From an uncultured Clostridia bacterium (lineage in GTDB: Bacteria; Bacillota; Clostridia; Christensenellales; UBA1242): a DNA stretch of 64,000 bases. The stretch spans positions 62,001 to 126,000 of the forward strand of contig CALBOE010000006.1 in assembly GCA_937896905.1 (NCBI GenBank), given 5' to 3'. Made by a program: the position numbers and the translations under genes. The notes under the pieces are model-generated. The model worked only from the letters and a program-made list of their open reading frames with translations, was not told the origin of the DNA and did not search any database. This document shows, one piece after another, positions 52,776 to 60,736 of this stretch (positions are counted from its first letter, which is position 1; every line of letters begins with the position of its first letter).

Positions 52776-53219
52776 ATGAAAGTTATTTTAATAAAAGAGC
52801 TTAAAGGAAAAGGAAAAAAGGGTGACATTATTGAAGTTAACCCAAACTATGCACTTAATGTGCTAATTAAACAAGGAATTGCAAAAGAAGCAAACGCCAG
52901 CAATTTAAACGACCATAAAGGTCAGCAACAGGCAAAAGAATTTCACCATAACGAACTTGTTAAGGAATATCAAGCGCTTGCAAACAGCATAAAAAACAAA
53001 GAGTATAATTTCACTTTAAATGTTGGCGCAAATGGCAAAGCATTTGGTTCTATAACCAAACAAGAAATTTTAAACAAACTTGTTGCAGACGGTGTTAAAA
53101 TTGAAAAGAATATGATTAAAGATTTTCCAACCATTAAAAGCGTTGGGCAGTATAAAATAACACTTCAATTAATTAAAGAAGTTTCGGTTGAAATTATTGC
53201 AAATGTTAATATAAAATAG
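52776..53219 (+). CDS. rplI: Ribosomal protein bL9
   Basis: A 147-residue large-subunit protein: MKVILIKELKGKGKKGDIIE and the NYALNVLIKQGIAKEA signature, then the connecting helix and C-terminal RNA-binding domain. It is followed after ten bases by a zinc-ribbon membrane protein, probably in the same transcript. The usual partners dnaB and gdpP are not here. Confidence 0.95.
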   Translation: MKVILIKELKGKGKKGDIIEVNPNYALNVLIKQGIAKEANASNLNDHKGQQQAKEFHHNELVKEYQALANSIKNKEYNFTLNVGANGKAFGSITKQEILNKLVADGVKIEKNMIKDFPTIKSVGQYKITLQLIKEVSVEIIANVNIK

Positions 53220-53229
53220 AAGGTAACAA

Positions 53230-53559
53230 ATGAAAAATATACGATGTTCTTCTTGTGGCGCAAACATACAGCCAAAGGAAAATTCCAGCACTATCGTTTG
53301 CCCATATTGCGACTCTGCATTGGTTTTAGATTCTTCCGAGCAAATAAAAAAGGAATTCACACCTCAAGTTTCACAAAGCACGCACACCACACAAAGCCCA
53401 ACAGCCAGCACACAACCACGCATGGCTACAAAATCCCGCCCAAAAGCTAATGTGTTTTTGTTTTTCTTTTTGTTGTGTTGCTCGTTTTGGCCTGGCATAA
53501 TTTATTTGGTTATTATTGGAGCAAAACAAAAAGAGTGGGACAGATTGTATAAAAAATAA
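53230..53559 (+). CDS. Zinc-ribbon single-span membrane protein, 109 aa
   Basis: N-terminal zinc ribbon (IRCSSCGANIQ, IVCPYCDSAL), a Thr/Ser/Gln/Pro linker, and a C-terminal helix (VFLFFFLLCCSFWPGIIYLVI). It lies behind rplI with GAAGG upstream. Function unknown; this architecture is common in small Bacillota proteins. Confidence 0.7.
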   Translation: MKNIRCSSCGANIQPKENSSTIVCPYCDSALVLDSSEQIKKEFTPQVSQSTHTTQSPTASTQPRMATKSRPKANVFLFFFLLCCSFWPGIIYLVIIGAKQKEWDRLYKK

Positions 53560-53563
53560 TACG

Positions 53564-53678
53564 AAAAAACACGCAACATAAGTGTCATTCTGAACGAACA
53601 TACTGTCATTCTGAACGCAGTGAAGAATCTGAAAGATACTTCGTTTCACTCAGTATGACATTGATTGCGTGTTTTTTT
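53564..53678 (+). terminator. Terminator split by an inserted palindromic repeat
   Basis: The outer arms AAAAAACACGCAA (53564-53576) and TTGCGTG plus T7 (53665-53678) form a terminator. Its loop holds two copies of TGTCATTCTGAACG (53583-53596, 53604-53617); the second begins a 57-base imperfect palindrome (53604-53660). Confidence 0.75.
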
Positions 53679-53868
53679 AATTTTCTAAACCTAATAAATA
53701 ATCTGTTGAAACTTTAAAATATTGTGCCAAAATAGACAAATAAACAGCACTTGGTAAACGCTTTTTTAAATTCCAACTATTTATTGTTGACCTTGGAATA
53801 TTTGTTTCTTCGGCAAGTTGTTTCATGTTAAGATTTTTATCTTTCATTAAATCTAAAAATCTTTCCAT
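53677..53868 (-). CDS. Small XRE/Cro-like HTH regulator, 63 aa
   Basis: The core is a bare helix-turn-helix (MKQLAEETNIPRSTINSWNL, then PSAVYLSILAQYFKVSTDYL) like short Cro/CI repressors. The start at 53868 gives 63 residues; an in-frame ATG at 53898 is also possible. It is divergent from a consensus promoter carrying a palindrome (see next entries), which suggests it represses that promoter or its own gene. Inference. Confidence 0.75.
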   Translation of the reverse strand: MERFLDLMKDKNLNMKQLAEETNIPRSTINSWNLKKRLPSAVYLSILAQYFKVSTDYLLGLEN

Positions 53869-53931
53869 AAAGATTCCATATACAGTTTGTTCCCTCATGA
53901 AAATATATTGACACATTTGTGCCACTTTTAT

Positions 53932-53961
53932 TTGACAAAACACAAACGTGTTTTATATAAT
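53932..53961 (+). promoter_or_regulatory. Strong promoter with operator palindrome in spacer
   Basis: Consensus TTGACA (53932-53937) and TATAAT (53956-53961), 18 bases apart. Filling the spacer is AAAACAC-N4-GTGTTTT (53937-53954). A second small palindrome CACA-N2-TGTG lies at 53912-53921 toward the HTH gene. Confidence 0.7.
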
Positions 53962-53967
53962 TAAAAC

Positions 53968-54112
53968 AGCATATAATTGGCGAACGCTAATTATGTGTTA
54001 TTGTTGGGCAAGGAAATCGAAAGATACAGTGTGTTTTTGCTAGCAAACCTTTGCAACGAGAACGAGAGTAAACCCAGCAAGGAAAAACACGCAGTTATTT
54101 CTGCGTGTTTTT
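53968..54112 (+). ncRNA. Candidate structured non-coding RNA, about 145 nt
   Basis: The strong promoter reads into 145 bases that end at a clear terminator before glyS, which is convergent. No credible gene lies in between. Predicted folds: ATAATTGGC/GCTAATTAT capped by GAAC; TTGTTGGG with CCCAGCAA enclosing ATC-GAAA-GAT; and a terminator stem. GTGTT (53995-53999) can also pair with AACAC of the terminator arm, giving an alternative state. It matches none of SRP, 6S, RNase P or tmRNA that I can recognise. Confidence 0.5.
54083..54112. terminator. Bidirectional terminator (candidate RNA and glyS)
   Basis: AAAAACACGCAG/CTGCGTGTTTTT with a 6-base loop, symmetrical A and T runs. Confidence 0.9.
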
Positions 54113-54138
54113 CTATTTTTTATTTATCAATTTTGCAA

Positions 54139-55503
54139 TTAATCATTTACCTTTTTGTTAACATATTCAACAAGTTCGTCTATGCTTAGGCGGATTTGCT
54201 CCATTGTGTCGCGGTCACGAACTGTAACTGTGTTATTTTCTAACGTGTCGAAATCGATTGTAACACACATTGGCGTTCCAATTTCGTCCTGACGGCGGTA
54301 ACGTTTTCCAATTGAGCCCGCTTCGTCGTAGCTAACCATAAAGTGCTTTGCAAGTTTTGTGTAAACTTCGTTTGCTTTTTCGCTTAAATTCTTTTGAAGC
54401 GGAAGAACAGCAACCTTATATGGCGCAATGCTTGGGTGGAAGTGCATAACAACACGAGTATCTCCACCTGCTAAAACCTCTTCGTCATACGCTTCGCATA
54501 AAACTGCCAAAGTTAAACGGTCGGCACCAATGGAATATTCTATAACATTTGGAATATATTTTTCGTTGGTGAAAGGGTCTAAATATAACATAGATTTACC
54601 GCTGTATTCTTGATGACGACTTAAATCCCAATCTCCCCTGTGGTGAATGCCATTTAATTCTTCCCAACCAATTGGATAGTGATATTGAATGTCGCAAGCG
54701 GCTTTTGCATAGTGCGCAAGTTTGTCGTGATCGTGGAAACGTAAATTTTCTGCCTTAAAGCCTAAAGAAAGCAAGAAATTGAATGCTTTTTCTTTAAACT
54801 GAGCATAGAAATTCATGCTATCGTCCGCCTTGCAGAACCATTGGTGTTCCATTTGTTCAAATTCAATTGTTCTAAAAATAAAGTTTCCTGGTGTAACTTC
54901 ATTTCTAAACGCTTTACCAATTTGAGCAATTCCAAATGGCACCTTTGCACGCATACTACGTTGAACGTTAAGGAAGTTAACAAATTCCCCTTGCGCAGTT
55001 TCTGGGCGCAAATAAATTAAATTTTGACTATCTTCTGTTACGCCACGAGAAGTTGAAAACATAAGGTTAAAGTTACGAATTGATGTCCAATCGTGCTTAC
55101 CACATTTTGGGCAGTTAACTTTGTGTTCTGCAATGTATTGTTCCATTTGTTCGTTGCTCATTGTGTCGGCATTAACTGTTCCTTTGCTATGCGCTTCAAT
55201 TAAATTATCTGCTCTGTGGCGAGTTTTGCAAGATTTGCAGTCCATTTTAGGGTCGGAAAAACTTGCAGTGTGGCCACTTGCGTCCCACACTTTGCTATTC
55301 ATAAAAATGTCGGCATCAACACCATACGAGTTTGGCGATAACTGCACAAACTGTTTCCACCAAGCGCGCTTAATGTTGTTTTTAAGTTCCACACCAACAG
55401 GACCATAATCCCAAGTGTTGGCAAGGCCATCGTAAATGTCGCTTCCTGGGAAAATTAATCCCCTACTTTTGCATAAGTTCACAATTTTATCAAAGTTTTG
55501 CAT
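54139..55503 (-). CDS. glyQS: Glycyl-tRNA synthetase, single-chain alpha2 type
   Basis: A 454-residue class II enzyme: IVNLCKSRGLIFPGSDIYDG at the N-terminus, motif 2 region FRNEVTPGNFIFRTIEFEQME, cysteine pairs CKSCKT and NCPKCGKHD (zinc), and the C-terminal anticodon domain (APYKVAVLPLQ). Not the split GlyQ/GlyS form. Controlled by an upstream T-box. Confidence 0.96.
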   Translation of the reverse strand: MQNFDKIVNLCKSRGLIFPGSDIYDGLANTWDYGPVGVELKNNIKRAWWKQFVQLSPNSYGVDADIFMNSKVWDASGHTASFSDPKMDCKSCKTRHRADNLIEAHSKGTVNADTMSNEQMEQYIAEHKVNCPKCGKHDWTSIRNFNLMFSTSRGVTEDSQNLIYLRPETAQGEFVNFLNVQRSMRAKVPFGIAQIGKAFRNEVTPGNFIFRTIEFEQMEHQWFCKADDSMNFYAQFKEKAFNFLLSLGFKAENLRFHDHDKLAHYAKAACDIQYHYPIGWEELNGIHHRGDWDLSRHQEYSGKSMLYLDPFTNEKYIPNVIEYSIGADRLTLAVLCEAYDEEVLAGGDTRVVMHFHPSIAPYKVAVLPLQKNLSEKANEVYTKLAKHFMVSYDEAGSIGKRYRRQDEIGTPMCVTIDFDTLENNTVTVRDRDTMEQIRLSIDELVEYVNKKVND

Positions 55504-55542
55504 AAATTTTCTCCTTAATAATTTAAAATGCTATGCCATAAG

Positions 55543-55699
55543 AAAAACCCTTACAGCATTATTTTGCCGTAAGGGACGATTTTTACAAACCGCGGTTCCA
55601 CCCTAATTGGATAATTCCCACCTTATTTTCTTGTTACGCCAAGCGGAGCGGATATCTTTTCAATATCTCCAGATAAATCGCCACTTTATCTATAGGATT
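55543..55699 (-). promoter_or_regulatory. T-box riboswitch of glyQS
   Basis: The invariant antiterminator sequence AGGGTGGAACCGCG occurs at 55591-55604. Downstream is the terminator (CCCTTACGGC/GCTGTAAGGG, U run; 55543-55575). T-boxes sense uncharged cognate tRNA, here tRNA-Gly. From the predicted start (55699) the specifier region is only about 90 bases, a short Stem I. A GGC (Gly) triplet occurs in it, but I cannot fix the specifier loop. Confidence 0.88.
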
Positions 55700-55705
55700 A
55701 TTTTT

Positions 55706-55734
55706 ATATTATTCCATTTTTATTAGTTTGTCAA
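55706..55734 (-). promoter_or_regulatory. glyQS promoter
   Basis: TTGACA (55729-55734) and TAATAT (55706-55711), 17 bases apart; start near 55699. Confidence 0.8.
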
Positions 55735-55767
55735 CCATTTTTCTAGATTTTAGCATTTTGTTAAAAC

Positions 55768-58700
55768 TTACCACTCAAATAAGGTTTCTTCATAATCTAA
55801 ACCATACTTGTCTTTATTCTCTGCCTCTAACTCTTCCGCTGTTGGCTTTTTCTTTCTTCCACGCTTTGCAGTTGTTTGTTCTGTTTGTGTTTGTTCAACA
55901 GAATCATCTTGTTTTTCTGTGGGTTCTACTGGCGTAGGTTCAACAACTGTTTCTGGCTGATTTGCAGGCGCAGTTTCAACTTCAAGTTCTTGTGAAGAAG
56001 GTTTCTCCGCTTTTTTTGCTTCCGCTTTAAGTTTTTTGTATTTATTAAACCTTTTGTTTATTTGCTTATAAATTGCCTTATCTGTTTCATCTTCACTTGT
56101 TTTAAGTTCTTTTAAAATACCTCTTACGGATTTTTCAATATCACGTTTTAACTTAGCGTCAACCTTATCTCCATTCGCTTCAAGTTTATCTATTAAAGCC
56201 AAGTATTTTTCAACACCAGCCGCCTTAATTTCTGCCGACATAGACATTGCGTCAGTTTTTGTTCTTGTTGTGCCTGCTGCATCAACATATTTTGTTTTAA
56301 CTGTTTTTGAAATAGCTAAACCATCTACAACTTTTCGTATAACATTTTTGCTGTTAACAATGACTTTATCGTTAGAAGAATTTAATGTGAATATAGATAG
56401 ATTGTTAACTCTTTGCAAAACCGCTTCAACTCTTCCCATTATAGATTCGTCAATTTCTCCAGCATCTATAGTAAGTTGCAAGTTGTTAAGATTTAATTGC
56501 AAGAAAGAAATAATCTTATCTTTTAATGGTTTTTTGTTTTCTCCATCTAGTTCTCCATTTTCTAATTCGCTTAAAATTTTCTCAATTCTTGCCAAGTTAT
56601 TTTCGGTGAACTTAACTGAAGAGATGGTTGTTTTTGCTTCTTGCACATCAAAGGTTTCGCCAACGCCCGCTTTAATAACTGCCGTTTCACTCAATTTTAA
56701 GTTTGCATATGTTGTTTTACCTTTAAGCATTGGTTTTAAGGTTCTAGCCGAAGATTTTGTAACTTCTTTATTTTCTTCAACATCTTCTTGATTATCTTGC
56801 TCTATTTCAACTGGGTCTGTTTGATGTTCGGTTTCTGTGCCAACAGATAAATCATCTGTTTGATTTTGGTGTTCTTCCATAGCTGTTGTAACAATACCAA
56901 CTTCGTCTTTATTGCCATTAGATGTAGCCGTCCAGATGTGCAGTTTGCCATCTTCAACACCGTCAGATCGTTCACCAAATTGCATATTAGAAAATTGTTC
57001 CATTTTATCAAGCAAACTTGCATATGCAGCCGAATACTGTATGCCATTTTTTGCAAGTGCAGCATAGAATCCTTTGTTGTTGATTAATTTTCTAGCAATT
57101 TGATGTTGAGTGTTTAAATATCGCAACAAAACTTGCTCTTGTGCGGAAACCTCTTTGCCCGCAGCCAGCAATGCAGTCTCTGTTATGTGCTGTGCTAAAT
57201 TTTCAATCTTTGCTGCTGTGGCTTGCTTCAACACTTCTTCTTTTTGTTCTTTCGACAATCTGCCACCATTTTTTTCTCGTGCTTCTTTTAACACTTTTAA
57301 CTCTTCAGCCCTTGTTAACTGCCCTTTTTCGGTTGCTTGCAACATAATGTCATTCTTTTCTTCTTCTGTTAGCTCCCTTGGAACAATATCGTATTGCGCA
57401 AAAATGCTTTCTATGTTGCCATTGGCATCTTTGTTAACAACAGGAGTGTAAGTTAATCTTGTTAGCAAACCATTAATAATGGAATCCACTTCTTCTGGCT
57501 GAACTCCCATTTCTTTGGCAAGCCAAACCTTATCTTTAACCGAAAATTTACCAACTTCAAAATCTAAATCCATACGGCTTAAGAATGCAGTTTCATCTTC
57601 GGATATTTTTGCAGATGCAACCAATAATTCTTGTTCTTTTTCGTCTTCAGTTAACTCTCTTCCCAATCTTTCCTGTGCCGATTGTAAAATATACGACTTT
57701 TCTTCTTCTGTTAATTCTTTATGTTTAATAGAATGTTTTGCACTAATAACCGCATTGCCGAATTCGTCATATTCCACAGTGCAAGCATAAGCAACCCTAT
57801 TTGCAATGTTAAATAGTTGCTGATCGAACGCAACCTGCGCCTTTCCGGTTAATTTATATTCACAGGTGTTAATGTTAAACACCATGCTGTCTAATATTCT
57901 TAATTCGTCTTCCGTTAATTCGTCACGCTTAATATATTTCGCCATCATAAAGCCCTTTGCGCGCTTCATTTTAGCAATATCTTCTTGCAAGTGTTTGTCC
58001 TCTGGCTTAAACGAGCCAGAAGAGGTGTAGTTGATTTTCATTTCTTTTAGTTTGGCTTCTAACACTTCACACTCTGGAATTAAGTCAGGATTTCGTTTTG
58101 CTTTGCGTTTTAATTTTTTAAGCTTAGCTTCAAGCCCTTTAATCTCCTCCAAATATTGTGTGAATAAATAGGCATTGCTTTCGTTAACTTGACCCTTTCC
58201 GTTAATCATTTTAAACTCTGCAATATATTCACTTTCCGAAAGTGTTGAAACAAGCCCATGTTCAAGCTGGCTGAATTTATGCAAAAATGCAATTTCTCTT
58301 CTTGCCTCTGGAGTTTCTGCCCTAAGTTGAGCTTCTAAAGCCTTTAACTCTTCAAACGATTGCTTACGGCACTCTTTACGTTGAAAATCTAATTTGTCTG
58401 GATATTTTGTTGTTCTTCCGTTAACAAGCCCTGCCCTAACAGCATTAACAATGGGAGTTCCTATTGCAACTCCAGCAGCCGTAACTGCCGCAGCCGCAAA
58501 AAGTGGAGGAACTGCCAACATAAGCAAAATTCCTGGGCCAGAACAAACATTAACTAAAGTTGTTACGGTAACTTCGCCCAATTTAGAGTACACTGAAGCA
58601 TTTGCTTTTTTTCTATCAAAATGTGGGCCACCTGTTAATTTCCCATTTTCATAGATTAAAGGATTTTCTTTTAAAAATTTATATTTCCAATGTTCACTAG

Positions 58701-60327
58701 AATAGTCGTCTGTTATGGTTGTTGTTGAAAATTGATATCTTTCATTTTTAGAATCCACTTCACAAAACTCGCCATTAACAATAACTTCATCAACTTCGTA
58801 ATTACCACCTTTATATTGTTCAACAAAATCTCTTTTTGCATTAAACAATCGTTCTTCTTTTTCTTCGGTTGAAAGTTCCCTAGCATAAACTGCTTTAGCG
58901 TTAGCGTCTAATTCGTAATCATTAATTAAAACACATTGTTCAGCCTTGTCGCCTTTGTTTGTTGTTTTAATAACATCGCAGGAAGCCATATCTCCTTTAT
59001 GCAACACTAATGGAACAACATCTTCTGGATTAAACCTGGCAGAATACTTAATTGCTTCTTCTGTGTTTGCAATAATTCTATATTCCACCGTGCTACCATT
59101 TTGATATTTTATTAAGAAAGCATCGCAGTTTTGTGCCGTGGAAGAATATTTATAGCAATATGGGCGAACAGCTTGGTTTTCTTGAACAAAACGACCATCT
59201 TTAAGTTTTATGAATGTGCCGTCTTTCAAAACATCTTCTTTATTTTCAGTTGTTTGTAGAGTTCTTTCGCTGTTATAGGTAAGGTTTGCATCTTCAGCGG
59301 ATAGCGGTTCACTAATATGAACAACATCTCCAATTTTAATACCCAACCTTTTGCCAACTAAGTTTTGAACGTCTCTAGATGTGAAAATTTCGGCACCAAC
59401 TTTTTCGGTTAATTCTCCTTTGTCGTCAACGTAATATAAATCTTCAATTTTAACTGCAGAGGAAAGTGTTTGGCCTTGCATTCTTAAGCGAACAAATTCA
59501 CCCTTTCCTTCGTTAACAAGTTTAAAAGCATTTGTTTTAAGCTTTGCTTTATTTCCTTCCTTTTGGAAAACGTGATAAGAAAATGATTTGCTTAGTGGAA
59601 CATCAGTAAATGTTGGCTTATCCCCACTTAAAGTGTAGGTAGATTTAACCCCTCTAGCCATATCTATTTTTTCTTCGGCAACAACCTTGCCAACAGAACA
59701 GGTTGCATCTGTGTATATCCAATCAATAGAGTCCAAAGAAGCTGTTACCATTGTTTTATTTTCTAGTTCTTGAAATGATGTTATTTTTGCATCTGCTAAA
59801 GAAACAAATTTCCCGGCCTCATAAAATCCTATTTCGCTTTTTAGGAAGAATTTTGCGTTTTTTTCTCCACTTATCTTTGCATAAACATATGCCCCATTAA
59901 AATCTGGCTGTGGTTTAGCCTCAAATGCATGCTTTAAGCCGTCTTCAACTCCGTCAATAGCAACATCTTTTGTTTCCATAATGGCAGGAAGTTCAACATC
60001 TTTAACGTAAATTAAGGAACGGGGTTCAACCGTTCTAATTTTATCTCCACCGCTTGTGTATAACATTTTGCCGTCACGAATTGCATTTCTTAATTGTGCA
60101 AGCGATTGAACTTTATGCTTTGCCGGCGGATTTTTGCTAACACTGCCATGAGCAATGTATAATTTATCGGCAGAAACATATTCGTCCGCATCATTTTCAT
60201 GCCCTTCTTCTTTGTGGAAAACAACAACAACACCGCTTAAATCCGGCTGCTTTCCATTTTTATAATTGCGCCCGTCATATGGTATAAGTTTTTTCTTAAA
60301 TGTAACTACTGCCACAATGCACCCCAC
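55768..60327 (-). CDS. Giant protein of unknown function, 1519 aa
   Basis: I recognise no family. There is no signal peptide. The first 550 residues are beta-rich and mixed. A single strongly hydrophobic block lies at about 592-633 (GILLMLAVPPLFAAAAVTAAG). From about 650 on it is helical and charged, with repeated short motifs of the form ELTEEEK-x2-IL near residues 482, 802, 870, 890, 984 and 1024. A Gln/Glu/Thr linker is near 1150, and the tail is basic and proline-rich with an AT-hook-like KRGRKKKP near 1490. The GTG at 60315 after a GGGGTG may be the real start instead of the GTG at 60327. Single gene. Confidence 0.75.
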   Translation of the reverse strand: MGCIVAVVTFKKKLIPYDGRNYKNGKQPDLSGVVVVFHKEEGHENDADEYVSADKLYIAHGSVSKNPPAKHKVQSLAQLRNAIRDGKMLYTSGGDKIRTVEPRSLIYVKDVELPAIMETKDVAIDGVEDGLKHAFEAKPQPDFNGAYVYAKISGEKNAKFFLKSEIGFYEAGKFVSLADAKITSFQELENKTMVTASLDSIDWIYTDATCSVGKVVAEEKIDMARGVKSTYTLSGDKPTFTDVPLSKSFSYHVFQKEGNKAKLKTNAFKLVNEGKGEFVRLRMQGQTLSSAVKIEDLYYVDDKGELTEKVGAEIFTSRDVQNLVGKRLGIKIGDVVHISEPLSAEDANLTYNSERTLQTTENKEDVLKDGTFIKLKDGRFVQENQAVRPYCYKYSSTAQNCDAFLIKYQNGSTVEYRIIANTEEAIKYSARFNPEDVVPLVLHKGDMASCDVIKTTNKGDKAEQCVLINDYELDANAKAVYARELSTEEKEERLFNAKRDFVEQYKGGNYEVDEVIVNGEFCEVDSKNERYQFSTTTITDDYSSEHWKYKFLKENPLIYENGKLTGGPHFDRKKANASVYSKLGEVTVTTLVNVCSGPGILLMLAVPPLFAAAAVTAAGVAIGTPIVNAVRAGLVNGRTTKYPDKLDFQRKECRKQSFEELKALEAQLRAETPEARREIAFLHKFSQLEHGLVSTLSESEYIAEFKMINGKGQVNESNAYLFTQYLEEIKGLEAKLKKLKRKAKRNPDLIPECEVLEAKLKEMKINYTSSGSFKPEDKHLQEDIAKMKRAKGFMMAKYIKRDELTEDELRILDSMVFNINTCEYKLTGKAQVAFDQQLFNIANRVAYACTVEYDEFGNAVISAKHSIKHKELTEEEKSYILQSAQERLGRELTEDEKEQELLVASAKISEDETAFLSRMDLDFEVGKFSVKDKVWLAKEMGVQPEEVDSIINGLLTRLTYTPVVNKDANGNIESIFAQYDIVPRELTEEEKNDIMLQATEKGQLTRAEELKVLKEAREKNGGRLSKEQKEEVLKQATAAKIENLAQHITETALLAAGKEVSAQEQVLLRYLNTQHQIARKLINNKGFYAALAKNGIQYSAAYASLLDKMEQFSNMQFGERSDGVEDGKLHIWTATSNGNKDEVGIVTTAMEEHQNQTDDLSVGTETEHQTDPVEIEQDNQEDVEENKEVTKSSARTLKPMLKGKTTYANLKLSETAVIKAGVGETFDVQEAKTTISSVKFTENNLARIEKILSELENGELDGENKKPLKDKIISFLQLNLNNLQLTIDAGEIDESIMGRVEAVLQRVNNLSIFTLNSSNDKVIVNSKNVIRKVVDGLAISKTVKTKYVDAAGTTRTKTDAMSMSAEIKAAGVEKYLALIDKLEANGDKVDAKLKRDIEKSVRGILKELKTSEDETDKAIYKQINKRFNKYKKLKAEAKKAEKPSSQELEVETAPANQPETVVEPTPVEPTEKQDDSVEQTQTEQTTAKRGRKKKPTAEELEAENKDKYGLDYEETLFEW

Positions 60328-60340
60328 TTCAATTTGAAAG

Positions 60341-60369
60341 ATTATAACACACTAATTTTAAAAAATCAA
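60341..60369 (-). promoter_or_regulatory. Promoter of the giant gene
   Basis: TTGATT (60364-60369) and TATAAT (60341-60346), 17 bases apart. Confidence 0.65.
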
Positions 60370-60607
60370 TACACTAACAATAATTATTTAATTTACATTA
60401 AATAAAAACAAACCAGCCCAAATGGATTGATTATATTAATTAAGCGACACTTCAAATCCTAAAATAAACAAGTGACAAATAAAAAAACAACCCATTTTAA
60501 TTTTTTAATGGGGTCCCCACCAAAACTTGTTTTGGAAGGGGAAACGAAAAAACCGACTTAAAGCGGAGTTTGCATATCATTGCAAACGACCAAATCAGTC
60601 GGTTTTT
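60370..60607 (-). other. Intergenic region: two terminators and a palindromic element
   Basis: No gene. A terminator-like stem CCCATT/AATGGG with U7 lies at 60481-60512; a palindromic element (CCCC-CCAAAAC/GTTTTGG-GGGG) at 60510-60542; and the tRNA-Ser terminator (AAAAAACCGACT/AGTCGGTTTTT, with an inner GTTTGC/GCAAAC hairpin) at 60547-60607. Confidence 0.7.
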
Positions 60608-60612
60608 GAGTT

Positions 60613-60700
60613 TGGCGCAGAGAACAGGATTTGAACCTGCGGATGCTTTCACATCACACGATTTCCAATCGTGCTCATTCGACCACTCTGACATCTCTGC
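60613..60700 (-). tRNA. tRNA-Ser (GGA)
   Basis: Eighty-eight bases with the long variable arm of class II tRNAs. The anticodon loop TTGGAAA gives GGA; CCA is encoded. Confidence 0.93.
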
Positions 60701-60736
60701 ATATATGGCAGTTTATAGTTCTGCCAAAACTTTAAA

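Noticed and set aside
53996..54070. Cyclic-di-GMP (GEMM-I) riboswitch
   Set aside because: GGGCAA and a GAAA tetraloop recall it, but the GACGCAAAGCC half is missing and no gene lies downstream.
53977..54189. 70-residue open frame over the candidate RNA
   Set aside because: TTG start without a ribosome site, and it runs through the terminator into glyQS antisense.
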